From: Siphonodentalium dalli
Lineage: Eukaryota; Mollusca; Scaphopoda; Gadilida; Siphonodentaliidae
Reading direction: 5' to 3'
Length of the DNA stretch: 64,000 nucleotides
NCBI GenBank assembly: GCA_032622095.1
Contig: CP136065.1
Span: forward strand, 204,548,618 to 204,612,617
Below, in pieces: positions 32,901-44,539 of this stretch. The position numbers were made by a program, and so were the translations under genes. The notes below the pieces were generated by a model. The model did not search any database. It worked only from the letters and a program-made list of their open reading frames with translations, and was not told the origin of the DNA. Position 1 is the stretch's first letter; every line of letters begins with the position of its first letter.

Positions 32901-33297
32901 ATATTGACATTAAGTGTGGCAAAAAAATTGAAAAATTGCGCTGTTTTGTCTATTACATGTATTACAATAAATCTAAAAATCTTGCTATATATCAGAGAAA
33001 TCGTAACACTATCATAGTAAATATCTAGAGGTATGTATATTACAATATTTTAGCGCAAAATGTTCGCGTTTCTATACTTTTGTTTATCATTTTGACGCAT
33101 TTTACAAAAACAGGGATTTTTGCTGAATTTCGGCACTTAATCCTCTAAAAATCATCTTTTGCATCATTTATATATTTCACACTGGGTCCTACCCACTGCG
33201 GAATGTCATAACCTTCAAAATGATGTATCACAAGCTTGTGTGTGGTCCCGATGGACTAAACTTTCTGAAATCGGTTCCGTCCGCTCCACTACTATAC
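29931..33297. mobile_element. Foldback-like element with long inverted, internally repeated arms
   Basis: The left arm (about 29931-30510) is the reverse complement of parts of the right arm (about 32030-33297). The outer 120 bp align well (GTTTAGTCCATCGG... against its complement at 33235-33275). The terminal patch ATAGTAGAGCGGAC near 29933 corresponds to GTCCGCTCCACTACTAT near 33280. The right arm consists of about three tandem units of roughly 363 bp, with TTTTGGGGTGAGGG-like starts near 32038, 32400 and 32768. Long inverted arms made of tandem subrepeats define foldback-type DNA elements. Exact ends and a target duplication were not resolved. Confidence 0.65.
30850..31390 (+). pseudogene. 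Decayed coding remnant in the middle of the foldback element
   Basis: Plus-strand frames look codon-like: PAADIEARGDRDSDIIPDVP, then in another frame VFTPMATTPPGLAEDEETAA and MAIAKEHTQVWEEEKRQELE, ending in a Lys-rich tail. The region is GC-richer than the arms. Three frames and several stops are needed to follow it. The acidic then basic tail resembles the end of a Gag-like or ORF1-like protein, but I cannot name it. Confidence 0.3.
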
Positions 33298-33299
33298 TA

Positions 33300-34158
33300 T
33301 ATACAGGTGTATCAGGTGCCATCCCAGTTTTTATGCTGTTTCCCTGGTAAAAGTCTATTTCTCTCCAATACATGGATACCGCAAGTGATTTATCTGAACT
33401 TTAAACTGCTAGGCTGGCACCTGACTGCTCTCCAAATGAGAGCGTCTCCATGTGAATTAAGACAACATACTATTTCTGAATTGGCACAGTCAAAGGCTTT
33501 ACCATACATGTAAAATGGTTAGTTTGATTAAGTTAGGATGTTATATGTTCTGTTGATAAGGACTCTAAGGAGGGAAGAATGGGGGGTCACATGCACCAGA
33601 AACTAAAATATAATAAAACATAAATACATTGAAGTTTTGAGGTCTTTCTACGAACTTAAAATTAATGCAATACATGTATATCAATGTGAACATATAAATG
33701 TTGCTATCTGGTCAAGGTTAGCAAACACAATTATCGTTTTTGAATCAATCAAAGTTCCTCAAGTAGTTTTAGTCTGAATCATGTATGTAAATTGTAAATA
33801 AATGACAGCAGCCATGCCAATGAGCTATTGAGTCAAGCTGAATTGAAACTGGGGTATATTTTTCAATTTCCCTCAAGAACTTGTCTCTCAGGCCAGGCTC
33901 TAATGAGTGCATTCTTGTAAAAAGTGTAATTCGGATTCTGTATCTACCTTGCCAAGCTTACACATATATATATATCCTTTTCATCCAAATTTATTGCCTC
34001 ACTCAATCATCTAAATTATTGGGACTTATTCCTAGTTTAATCATGAGAGTTGTTGCCTTGTGGGGGGGGGGGGGGGGGCAATGTTTACATATGGTTCAAA
34101 TTTCATATACATGTAGTTCTTAAACAGCCATGTTTTTTTTATTTGTTCTATCATCTTA
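33300..34158. other. No supported gene; poly(G) tract
   Basis: Non-coding AT-rich DNA with about 16 G residues at 34062-34078. Confidence 0.4.
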
Positions 34159-34166
34159 CATGAGAG

Positions 34167-35281
34167 AGGGTATCACCCCCCTTTTCGGTACGCAGGATTC
34201 AGGGTGTTTTGAAGCCGTATGCGGGATTCATACCCCCGAATTAACTGGTATTCGGGTTCAAGCAAAATGTCTTGGACGCAGGTTTTGATGGCGCAAAATA
34301 ATATTTTGTGCTAGTTATCTGTATGAATGAGTGGGTAGAATAGCTTCTTGGGCATATTCGACCACCATGCCATTATAAAGTATCATTAATCGTATCATAA
34401 CAGCATCATAACGCCCGTAACGCGACCGGCGTCTCTTCGGTTGTTAACCGGAAAGCGTCCGGAAACTATATTTGATTTGTTTTCCAATTCCAAACTTTTA
34501 ATTAACCGGTATCGGTGTCGTCACTTCCGACTTTAACAAGACATACCAGGACTTTATTTAACCCTTTATCAACTAAATGAACTCTCCCATCCAGTTATAA
34601 AAGTAATGGAATAGCTTATCATTGATTTTGAGGGGTGTTCAGGTAAAATAAACATACGACAAACATTAAAAGTGAAGATTGAGTCAAATGTATTGAGGGA
34701 AATGTTCAGATAATAATTCAACAATCCAACGCTGAAGGGCGGTATACCGTTCTTTAGCACCAACTGCTAAAGAATGGTATACCGTTATTTAGCGTATCAG
34801 GCCCATATAGTTAAAGAGTGGTATACCACTCTTTAGCGTTTGGTACTAAAGAGCGCCAAACGCTAAAGAGCGGGATACCGTTCTTTATCGTGTCAGGCCC
34901 ATATAGCTAAAGAGTGGTATACCGCTCTTTAGCCACGGCCTAAAATAATCACACACCGTTAAGGATAACCTGCCCTTAATAGATTAACCTGTCATTGTAT
35001 CTCGTCAAATTATAGTATCACAAATACTCCACTCCAATATCATGTCAGGTATAATGGATCATAATGTGTCTATGACGTAACTTCTGCTTGTATCTGTCTG
35101 ATATTAAAACAGTCAATTTGTATGTCATTTATCGCATATTATTTCTTAACATGTATTCAGGATTCACCCCCCAAAATTAACTGGTATTCAGGATTCACCC
35201 CCCCAAAATTAACAGGTATTCAGGATTCACCCCCCAAAATTAACTGGTATTCAGGATTCAAGGGGGAGGGGGTGATACCCT
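34167..35281. mobile_element. Intact non-autonomous hAT-like DNA transposon (1115 bp)
   Basis: A perfect 14-bp terminal inverted repeat, AGGGTATCACCCCC, lies at 34167-34180 with its exact complement at 35268-35281. It is flanked by a perfect 8-bp direct repeat, CATGAGAG (34159-34166 and 35282-35289). An 8-bp target duplication and an AGGG-type end fit the hAT superfamily. There is no transposase. Inside are a cluster of GGTATACC-centred hairpins (34735-34935) and about three 42-bp units of GGATTCACCCCCCAAAATTA type (35155-35265). The perfect ends argue for a recent insertion. Confidence 0.88.
34735..34935. repeat. Cluster of GTATAC-centred palindromes inside the hAT-like element
   Basis: 34812-34835 is a perfect 24-nt palindrome (half-arm TAAAGAGTGGTA). 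34906-34933 is a near-perfect 28-nt one with one mismatch. Related arms occur at about 34738-34765 and 34866-34890. The intervening phrase TCAGGCCCATATAG recurs about 92 bp apart, so a 92-bp palindromic unit is tandemly repeated. Confidence 0.8.
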
Positions 35282-35289
35282 CATGAGAG

Positions 35290-36119
35290 GGTTAGAGCTC
35301 TGGGGCTCTCATGAACTTGCATTGGAAAACTCTCCCTACATTATATAGAATGATGGTTAAGTTTCAATAAGCAACAGGAATCCTAGCTGTTATAGGATTG
35401 AAACAATTTGACATGCATAAAATTGAGGAAACATAGCACTTCTTCTGGTCCTAGCCCTATCTCCAAATAACTGCTCAAATCTGAGAGCTACCATGACCTA
35501 TTATCTGACATTTGTCCATTAAAACCCTGTTAGCTGTTAAATTAATTTTTATTACAAAATGGGAGCTGTCTATTTCACCCAGTACAGCTACTACCATAAT
35601 AAATCTGCCACAGCCAGATGTCTGTGATCCTAAATAAAACTTTGCCATATACAACTCTGCCAATGTGTGGTGTGTTGGACATATTTCACTCTTGCAATAC
35701 AGCGAATAATTCAACTCTTGTGATCATCTTTTTAACATTTATGTTTTCTGATACATGGTGACACATCAGTATATGTGCAGGAATATTTTTCCAAGATAAA
35801 TCATGGAGTTGGCCAGAAATATCATGAAGTTTGCAAGAAGAATGAAAACGTAAGTAATATATATATATTGTTTTGAAGCAGCTAAAACACAAACTTTCTG
35901 GGGCATTTTGCATATCAGCGAGCTTCGCGTAGACTACATCAATAACACAATACAGTAATGTTAAGAATCGCCCTCGTTTTAGACTTCCAGTTTCACAAGA
36001 AAGGAATATTGAACAATAAATCAAACCAAATTGTATAACAGTGAGCCATGGTGGCTAGGGCGGCACTACAACAATTATAAATTTATATACATGTATTTTT
36101 CCGAATCAGATTTGTTTAT
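35290..36119. other. No gene seen
   Basis: AT-rich DNA without coding or RNA signal. Confidence 0.35.
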
Positions 36120-36720
36120 TAGAATACTCGACAAAATGCTGTTTTGGGGTTCAGCCCTTTATTCTCAAAGTTGAGCCCCCAATTAGAATTTTAATGACCT
36201 ATATGCATTAATGCCACATAGAGGTATCATTTCTGATATTTTCTATAGCATTATAAGATGGGATTGACCTTCAAGGAGCTCTTGACCCTGAAAATCCAAA
36301 ATGGCCGACTTCAAAATTAGCAAAAATTTAGCAAAGTCAAGAATAATTAAAATATTGCAACATATAGAATTTTTTTTCATCTTTAAAGTATCAGTACATT
36401 GTGCTTCCACTCATGAGTGCTCAACAAGGTATTGGATGGAATGTATTGGCCGTAGAATAAAAAACTGACATTTTCTCAATAACCAAGATTTTGACAAAAT
36501 CATAAATTTTATAGTAATTGATTAGTAGTGCAAACACTGCTGAAAACAAGGGTATATAGCTAATGATATGATATGAATAAATACTTGTATTTATGAGTAG
36601 TTCATCCTTTTTATATTGATTTCACGGCCTTTGATATTAGATGGCTGCCAAAATGGCTATAGATTGGATGACATGTCACATTTTTATCATTGTAAATGAG
36701 TGCAATGTGGCATTTCATTT
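36120..36720 (+). repeat. Left arm of a large inverted repeat
   Basis: About 600 bp reappears in reverse orientation at 39590-40170 with moderate identity. Shared blocks include GACCCTGAAAATCCAAAATG, GCAAAGTCAAGAATAATTAA, GCTTCCACTCATGAGTGC and AGTAGTTCATCCTTT. The arms enclose about 2.9 kb. Two opposite insertions of one repeat family, or one large inverted-repeat element, would both explain it. No protein is encoded. Confidence 0.75.
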
Positions 36721-37330
36721 AAACTATAGCTAACATGAGAACAGTGTCTTTTATGGTTCTAATGTTGAATTGCATTTTAGTTTGAAATTTATTTTAATAA
36801 GTAAGGGTTATAGAACATAGTTCTTTACCAGAATCAATTGAGTCGAAGACGAGATCTTTTCTAGTAAAGAACTATCCACGTGCTCTGACCAACTTAGAGC
36901 ACAATTGACCATTGCTATGATGTTTGTAGGTCAAAGCGATTGTGTTAAGAAAGAGTACCATTGTTTTACCTAAAGTTGGTAATTTTTTCATTGTTTGGCT
37001 AATCCGAGCGATTTGTGCAAAAGCCAGAGTCTGTATGAAACATTCAAGAAATATATATTTCAAAATAATTTAGTAATGTGTACGTTGATGTTTGGTAAAC
37101 AACAGGAATAGTCATCTCAATTATGGCCATATTGTAACAACAAGCGGCCATTATTAAAATATACATGTTTTTTAATGGTTTCTACATGTAGTGGCTTATT
37201 CTCGATTTGTTCAGATCACTTTGCTCTACCAGAGTATCATAGCAAATTTATTAGCATCATCACTCATCTTCGGATGAATACTGCCATATGAATATATTGT
37301 GACATATAGGGCAGTGGAAAATAATGGCTG
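36721..37330. other. No gene seen
   Basis: Spacer between the inverted-repeat arm and the 171-bp array. Confidence 0.35.
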
Positions 37331-37337
37331 AGTCTTT

Positions 37338-38300
37338 TTATACGCCCTTTTGAAAAAAAGGCCGTATTATAGTATTGGTCTGTCCGTCCGGGCGTCCGTC
37401 CGTTAACCTGTTGTCCGGATGATAACTTTAGTTAGAGTGGACCAAAATTAGTAAAATTTGGTATGTGGGTTTATTAGCCGAAAAGTAAGTTCAAGTTCGA
37501 ATTTGGGTTCCGCCCGCCAATTTTCACCGGAGTTATGCCCCTTATTTAACGTTTTTTGACTTAGAAAATCCTTGAAATTTGTTGTCCGGATGATAACTTT
37601 AGTATAGTTTATCGGAATGAATCAAAATTTGGTATATTACTTTCTTTCACCAAAACACAGGTCAAGTTCGAACTTGGGTTCTGTCCGACCATTTTTGGCA
37701 GAGTTATGCCCCTTTTTCGACTCAGAAAATTCAGTTTTTCTTATGTTTTTTGGTTTCCGGATGATAACTCGATTTTGGAATGTTTATACGCAAAACCCGT
37801 TTTTTTGTGGATTACATATATCAAAATACAGCTCAAGTCCGAATTTTGTTTTAATCCGATAATTTTTGCGAGAGTTATGGCCCCTTTTTTGACGTAATTT
37901 GACTTAGAAAATCCCTGAAATTTGTTGTCCGGATGATAACTTTAGTTAGAGTGAATCGATTTCAATCAAATTTGGTATGTGGGTTTATTAGGAGAAAAGA
38001 CAGCTCAAGTTCGAATTTGGGTTCCGTCCGCCAATTTTCACCGGAGTTATGCCCCTTATTTGACGTAATTTGACTTAGAAAATCCCTGAAATTTGTTGTC
38101 CGGATGATAACTTTACTAGAGCTTATCGGATTCAATGATAATTTGGTATATTACTTTCTCCCACCAAAACACAGGTCAAGTTCAAATTTGAGTTCCGTCC
38201 GCCAATTTTTACCAGAGTTATGCCCCTTTTTTTTACCAGTTTCCGCCGACCCAAGAGAGGGCATATATTGCACGCCCAGCGTAGCTCTTGTTTAACTATA
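37338..38300 (+). repeat. 171-bp tandem element, five units (copy 1)
   Basis: TTGTCCGGATGATAAC-type starts lie at 37411, 37582, about 37753, 37924 and 38096, a period of 171-172 bp. Each unit carries a TTTGGTATxT block, a CAAGTTCGAA(T/C)TTG block and an AGAGTTATGCCCC block. A unique leader (TTTTTATACGCCC then GGCCGTATTATAG and a GTCCGTCC run) precedes the array, and GCGTAGCTCTTGTTT ends it. The same leader and order occur at 45925, so leader plus array form one mobile unit. I recognise this style from molluscan repetitive DNA. No transposase is present. Confidence 0.85.
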
Positions 38301-39589
38301 ATTCTAGTACGGTTGTTGAAAACCTACACAATACTGTCTTGGTCTGATAATAGTCATGTTTAGTTAGGAGTATGGACATGCAGTCCACCATCTCATGAAA
38401 ATTAAATGGGCTCTGCACTAGTAACATCTGGGTTCCTGGGACCCATTAATATTGACAAATGCAGACAAATGCAACACAAATGAAAAATACATCGTAACTT
38501 TCCTCAAACATAGATTATAACCTGACAATCATAGTGTTAGAATCAGTCTACATGTATATGTAGGCAAGGCCATAGCTTGTTTTTTGAAAGACTACAGAGT
38601 GCACACGTCTTGTATGTGTTTTTTCTCATGTCCAGTCTGGTATCATAAAATGAAGTTTTTCTGGGTCAGCAAACCAGTTTCAAATGGCCGGGCTCTACTT
38701 TATCAAATTTAACAGCATTAAATAGTTAATGGTAATGTGATAATTTTCACTTGATAAGTTGAAATATGAGACAGTATTACATAGCATGGCTACCTGCAGA
38801 ATATAGATTTCTCTGGTATGAATTAATATCTGCATATCAACTGATGCTTGTATTTTTCTTCTAACTCACTCTGAACTCACAATACAACAGGATTGCATTC
38901 TGAATTTCAAGCCCATAAAGCTAAACACTTTAGAATCAAGCTTGCCAAATAAGTTTCCAGGAACCTCACATGAACTCACTCAGTTGAACACAAGGAACGA
39001 TTGTCAAGTTGGAAAATATTCTGTATGTATGGAAGCCCTATATTTTTAATGTGTAGATTTGACTGGACTATAAAGCCCTTATACAATAATCTGAAGGATT
39101 ATTTTCAATCTGTATTACTGGACATCACACCAATAACCAATAGACATACATTTATTAGTTTTGAACATTCTTTCTTATGACTTGTTTTCTCACAAACTCC
39201 CAAATTTGAACCAGAAACAATTTAGTGCAAATATACATCTATGTGTACATATACATATACATGTATGTTCAAATTCATAAAAAAAACACTCAATCAGAAT
39301 ATAAGTATAGGCGATCATGCCGGGCCAGCCATTATTTGTCCTAAAATAATGTACATGTTAGGAAATAGTAGAACCTTCATTGAAAATGGCGGTGATGGCA
39401 TGTGGCCAATCAAAATTGCTGTGGGACTGTTAAAGACACAATCTGCTCGACTACCAATTAAATCACACTGATTTATCAAATTGTAGTAACTCAACATTTA
39501 CTAAACCTACTTGTGAGCTGAGTATAATTCAGTTCAACATTAGAGTACCATAAATACATTCTTTTCTCCCATAAATTTAAAGAAAAAAA
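38301..39589. other. No supported gene
   Basis: AT-rich. Short TACATATACATGTATG-type runs near 39246-39266 are typical of this genome. Reading frames are incidental. Confidence 0.4.
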
Positions 39590-40170
39590 ACACATTGAAC
39601 TCATTTTATATAATGATAATGTGATATATGTCATCCCATTTATGACCATTTTGGCAGCCATCTCACACAAAGGCCATGAAATCTTGATAGCAAAGGATGA
39701 ACTACTCACAATTACATGTATTCATTCAAATTATATCACTAGGTAACCTTATTGCAGGAGTTTTAGGTTACTGATCAAATGCCCTATAATTGATGATTTC
39801 CTCAACATCTTTGTTAATATGCAAATATCTGTTTTTCATTCTACGACCAATATAATCCATCCAAAACCCTTGCTAAGCACTCATGAGTGGAAGCAGAAAG
39901 GTGCTGATCCTTTAAAGATGAAAAAATTCTATAGGTAGCACAATTTTTAATTATTCTTGACTTTGCTAAATTTTTGCAAATTTGAAGTCGGCCATTTTGG
40001 ATTTTCAGGGTCAAGAGCTCTTTGAGGGTCAATCCCGTCTGATAATGGTACAGAAATGATACCTGTATGTGGCACTGATGCATATAGTTCAATAAAATTC
40101 TAATTGGGGGCTCACTTTGAGATAAAAGTGTTGAACCACAAAATTGGGGTTCAGGCCCTTAAAAATGGAA
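39590..40170 (-). repeat. Right arm of the large inverted repeat
   Basis: Reverse-complement partner of 36120-36720, sharing the same ordered blocks. Substitutions and small indels show an old event. Confidence 0.75.
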
Positions 40171-41579
40171 TTTGGGCCCCTTTTATCAAAAATCGGTCGG
40201 CACTACTGAATTCCTCATCGAAAAGTACTCTCGAATAAGTATCAAACAGAAAGTGGTTGGATATTCCCTAAAGAGCACAGTTGTGAGACCGACTAAGTGA
40301 AGTACATCACTAGGAATGGATAATAATCAAGAAATATATTCCCTGCATTATGTATTCGTCTTGATAAGGTTCCCTGTCAAAACTTCAAAACTTTCCAAGG
40401 TTTTATACTGGTGGAATGTGATCTCTAGGGGCAGTTAGCCAGGGAACTAGAGATTCTTGGCATGATCTACTAGGTATGTCAGAACATGTCAACTTTGATT
40501 ATGCCCTATTTCGTTAGTGGAGTTATGGTCCTTGTTGACTATTTTGCCAATTATTCTCCACATACCGGTACATATATAATTATAATGCATTAGGTAAAAC
40601 AAAAAACATTTATATTTGTTTCTCACTTCTGGTCGACCATTAAAATAGCTGTTGACCCCGATATGAATTTGTTATAGCCATGTTGATGGAACATATCATA
40701 GAATTAAAATTTAAGTTGCAGAGGTCTAATTAAGGGTCTAGCTGCTTATAGGGGAAGTTTCTCCTAAATTAAAAATGGGGGTGAATTCTCAACCCAAAAT
40801 TTCAATTTCATTTGGATTTAATACGGCGTAGAGTTTCTGCCCAAATTTACAATTTCACTTGGATTATGGGTGTGGTACATACATGTATGGCCAGCTCATA
40901 GACAGGGAAATTCTGCCTAACAAGATTCTAACTTACACGGTGAACAATGTACCGGGTACATGTATAAATGTTGGGCAAGCCAGAAGATAGTCTATTTTTC
41001 TTATATTCTGAAGATCCTGGGAGATCAGGCAATATATACTCACAAGTTGTTGGAGCACTGCAGGGAAGGGAATCTGAAGCTCATTTTACATTAAAAGGTG
41101 AAATAACCAATTATTTTGCCTCTCATTTGAATATGCCTTGAAAACAGCAATGTTTTCTCACGATCCATTTGAAATTTTGACACTTACATGTAGGTTGTTT
41201 TACAGACAAAAAATATATCTTTGACTTTGTCAGAAGTTACAGAACGTCAAAAATTTGAAAAAAAAACAACTTCTGTCAAATTGTTTTGCTTCTGTCGACC
41301 TATAGTCTATATACAACAACAAGACCAAATATTCACAGATTCCATTCATTTTTCAAAAAACCTTTGAGGTTGCTACATTAGGTGATAATGTAATGTCATA
41401 AAACAAATCCAATATTTCACAATTTTCAGGTGAGTTTTCGATTTAACATGTGCCCAGATAGGCACTGAAATTTGAAAATGAAACTGTCATCTTAGTATTC
41501 TTACTGTGAAAGTGAGGTTGCTACATTGGGCATTTTCTAATTACAAATACAATGAATGAATTGTAATTTGTATACATAC
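40171..41579. other. No supported gene; may be intron
   Basis: AT-rich with repeated AATTTCACTTGGATT-like phrases near 40800-40870. If the exon at 41580-41670 is real, this is its downstream intron on the minus strand. Confidence 0.35.
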
Positions 41580-41670
41580 CTCTTATCACTTCAACGACAT
41601 CCTCTTCAAATTTGTTTTCCCTCATAAATGCGCACAGCCTTGGGCTATCAAAGTCGTTAAAATCCGCCAT
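41580..41670 (-). CDS. Putative first coding exon (minus strand)
   Basis: A 91-bp exon opens with ATG at 41670: MADFNDFDSPRLCAFMRENK, then FEEDVVEVIR. A consensus 5' splice site follows (G|GTATGTAT at 41579). The text resembles N-termini of SAM-like domains (..L..FL..N.FEEDVV..) common in invertebrate genes. Downstream exons should lie at lower coordinates, but I did not find them. The next exons upstream on the same strand (42559-42674 and 44264-44435) are in the wrong order to be its continuation, so this is probably a separate gene start. Confidence 0.45.
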
Positions 41671-42558
41671 AAATCAAATATCGCATTCACCAGCACTGTA
41701 TGGGTAAAATGGAGAATAACGCGGTCAAAATTCCCTCGCTTTTCCCTCGCTTCAATTTGATTGGTTTAACTGAAGGCGGTTCCGTTTAAAATAATTATTA
41801 TTTATAAAAGTACCGGGAAAATAAATTTATAATCGATACTTGGAAATCTCTGTTTTAGTGCAGGGTGTCAAAAAATGATCGAAATGGAAAAAATGCCATA
41901 CGTGCCTGAAATTTTTTTTCCGACCCCCCCCCCCCCCCCCCTGGCTCACTAGATTCTTTCGATGGCTGCTCAACTCCCTACTCACTCCCTGTATCTGAAT
42001 CTGCCTGGAATAGATGAATAGTAGAAGGTGAGATGTCTATGTGAATAACATGTGAGTGTGTAATATACTTACACAACGACAATATTTACCAAGCAGCATA
42101 CATGTGCAGTCCCAACTAACTTCCGTTGTACAAACATGTTTCCAAGAAAATAACATGCGGAATATCACCTACACAATGCATATTACACAAGTTCCGACGT
42201 GATGATATGTATGCCAAAAATGAAAAAATCCCAGCCCGGTTTCAGCCTCTGTTTTACGTGTATAAATTAATCAACATATAATTCAAACTCAATTCAATGC
42301 AAAATGTTTGCTGTTATACAATCGGATTCGGTACCTACTAATAGTAATAATTTAAAACTACATTTCCTACAGCAATTTTGACCATCAATGACATAGATAA
42401 TTATTGTGGCTACAGCAATTGTCTGCCGCAGTAAAACCATTTTGCTTTGGCAATGCCAAGTTCAAACGATGAAACTATTCTGTATATTTAATTTTATTTT
42501 TACACGCAATCTCAGTAACAATTTCAACAAGTCAGGTAACTAAGTAAAGGGTACTTAC

Positions 42559-42674
42559 AACAACCGTTTCCTTCTTCCGTCCATATGCCCTGTCTTTGGC
42601 ATTCAGGAACCAATTCCCTAAAACTGTTCTAAATGTGGTGTCAGTCATGTCCGATGTGTGTTTCCTAGCTTCTT
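42559..42674 (-). CDS. Internal exon 2 of a DUF4806-like gene
   Basis: 116 bp bounded by an acceptor (polypyrimidine ...TTACATTCAG|AA at 42675) and a donor (GTT|GTAAGTAC at 42558). After 2 nt of a split codon it encodes EARKHTSDMTDTTFRTVLGN and WFLNAKDRAYGRKKETVV. Phase matches the exon at 44264-44435, which ends with 1 nt of a codon. The WF.NAKDR ending fits the last helix of DUF4806-type domains as I remember them. The 850-bp MITE at 42923 sits in the intron. Confidence 0.55.
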
Positions 42675-42922
42675 CTGAATGTAAGACAAAATCTTTTTGA
42701 TGAGAACAGCTTTCTGTATTTTGGGAGCAAATTGCATTTCATTTAAACAAAAATAAGAGAAGGCCAAAAAAAAGCATTTTGGTTCTCAGGCAATTATGTT
42801 TTCAAATCAGTGAGGGAGGCTATTATTTTGACTATTTTGACCACGTATTAACTATGTTGTGCACATAAATTCATTTAATCCTATACACTTATGGATTACA
42901 TAAAATTAAGTGTTTACTACTG
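42675..42922. other. Part of the intron between the two DUF4806-like exons
   Basis: AT-rich intronic sequence up to the MITE. No other feature. Confidence 0.35.
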
Positions 42923-43772
42923 CAGGGTTTCCGCTATACCGGCAGGGGGTCCCCTTGACGGCCCCGTTCACCTCGCCAAGTTTTTCCCTCCTGCCATACC
43001 CCAGGACACATTCTGCATGTCTATAAAGGTATAAAGATGTTTAAAACTTCTGAATTTTGTTGGAATAGTACTAAGGAATTTTAAAAAGTGAATCTATTTT
43101 ATATCTTGTGAGTGTACACACTCTAAACGCGTTGTTATACAGAAAATTGAAACAGGAAATGATCGGAACTTATATAGAAGCTATGCCTTTGATTCTGGTT
43201 AGTTACGTTGCGGTTAGTACCCGGTTGTGTTATGCAAAAGAGCAGTATTTTAATCGTACATGTCATGTTTTATACCTCAAAATATACTGTTCACTTTGTA
43301 ATAGAGCGAGAGCGAAATGTGGGAGTAGCCGCACCGGGCATCAAGGCATCTTACAACTGCCCACAAAGAATACTCATCGGCCAGATATGTAATCAGCCTT
43401 CTATATTTACACTGCAGCTGCTAAAATATATTCCGATTACGTTATGCATCCGAAATATCTGCTGGGTCTTCCACAGTGAGTCTTTTAACATTAACGAGCA
43501 TGTTTAACTCGGGATCCAAATTACTGGTGTTCTGACTACTTCGTAAATTAATTTATATCTAATAAATTTACTAGTTTTAAAGTTACAGGTTTCACTTATA
43601 AGGTTTGATAGCTTGGAACTTGGGCAGAAATGGAACAAAACAATCTGCCATTTCTACTCTCACACGATTACATTGGCCGATATAACGAAAGTAGTTCAAC
43701 CAGTGCTAAAACAGGCTACTTTTACCTGGATGGCTACCGGCCCCATTCCCCCACCCCCTAGCGGAAACCCTG
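42923..43772. mobile_element. MITE with CAGGGTTTCCGCTA ends (850 bp)
   Basis: CAGGGTTTCCGCTA at 42923-42936 is exactly complemented by TAGCGGAAACCCTG at 43759-43772. CAGGG-type ends are typical of hAT elements. The adjacent 8 bp (TACTACTG and ACTGACTA) do not match, so the target duplication is not evident. It lies inside the intron between exons at 44264-44435 and 42559-42674. Open frames inside are not recognised. Confidence 0.7.
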
Positions 43773-44263
43773 ACTGACTATCCGCAACTGTTGCATGTAT
43801 TAAAACTGATATTCTCCATTCTAATATGAGATAACAAATTGTCCACAAGAGGAAGAGTATTTTGCCACTCAGAGTGGTGCCCTTGTTGAAGAATTGAATT
43901 TCTGAAAATTATGAATGCAAAATAGTAGGGCTGAATGACTTCCTTTCTGGTTAGCTGATCGTAAAAAAATCAGTAACTCTTATTATTTCACCTCTAGTAA
44001 ACCATAATGTTGCTTGTCCGTGTTGTAATTAGGAGAATCATTTTTAAAACTAAGCGTTAAAGAATATTATGGACTTGATCGGGTGCATGAAATTTATAAG
44101 TTAGTTCTCAGGTGCTGAGACAACTTGGAGAATATAGCATTCTACTATCATCGCCATCTAACATCTCGATTCGGGACGCAACTGTGATAATCTAACACAA
44201 ATGATTTCACTATCGAGGGTCATTGCATTTGATTAGTATATAAGAATGACGGTGTATACTTAC

Positions 44264-44435
44264 TCTTCATCGTCTTCATGATCCGGACATATCTGCTGAA
44301 AGCTTCCTTCTTTGTTTGTTTCGAAATCCCTGTCAAATTCATTGTTGGTGCCAGTTGTTTATGCACAGTTTCTTTGAGTATATTTCGTATTACATCTTTG
44401 ATCATATTGCCACCTATGTGTCGATATCGCTGGAT
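44264..44435 (-). CDS. Internal exon 1 of a DUF4806-like gene
   Basis: 172 bp between an acceptor (CAATACAATTCCAG|AT at 44436) and a donor (AAGA|GTAAGTAT at 44263). It is fully open: IQRYRHIGGNMIKDVIRNIL, KETVHKQLAPTMNLTGIS, KQTKKEAFSRYVRIMKTMK. The GG...(V/I)..IL...L......G...K.AF order matches the first half of DUF4806-type domains from memory. It splices in phase to 42559-42674. No upstream exon was recognised. Function of this family is not established to my knowledge. Confidence 0.55.
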
Positions 44436-44539
44436 CTGGAATTGTATTGAACATTTAGTATTTAGTAATAGGTCAATAAGAACAATAAAGAGTCAAGCGA
44501 GAGCTGGGACATAGCCCAGTTAACGACTATACCACTTGG

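Noticed and set aside
37411-38295. Alpha-satellite-like DNA because of the 171-bp period
   Set aside because: Period only coincides; sequence, leader and copy number do not suggest a centromeric satellite.
43108-43507. Two plus-strand frames inside the MITE
   Set aside because: No domain, no homologous text elsewhere; inside a non-autonomous element.
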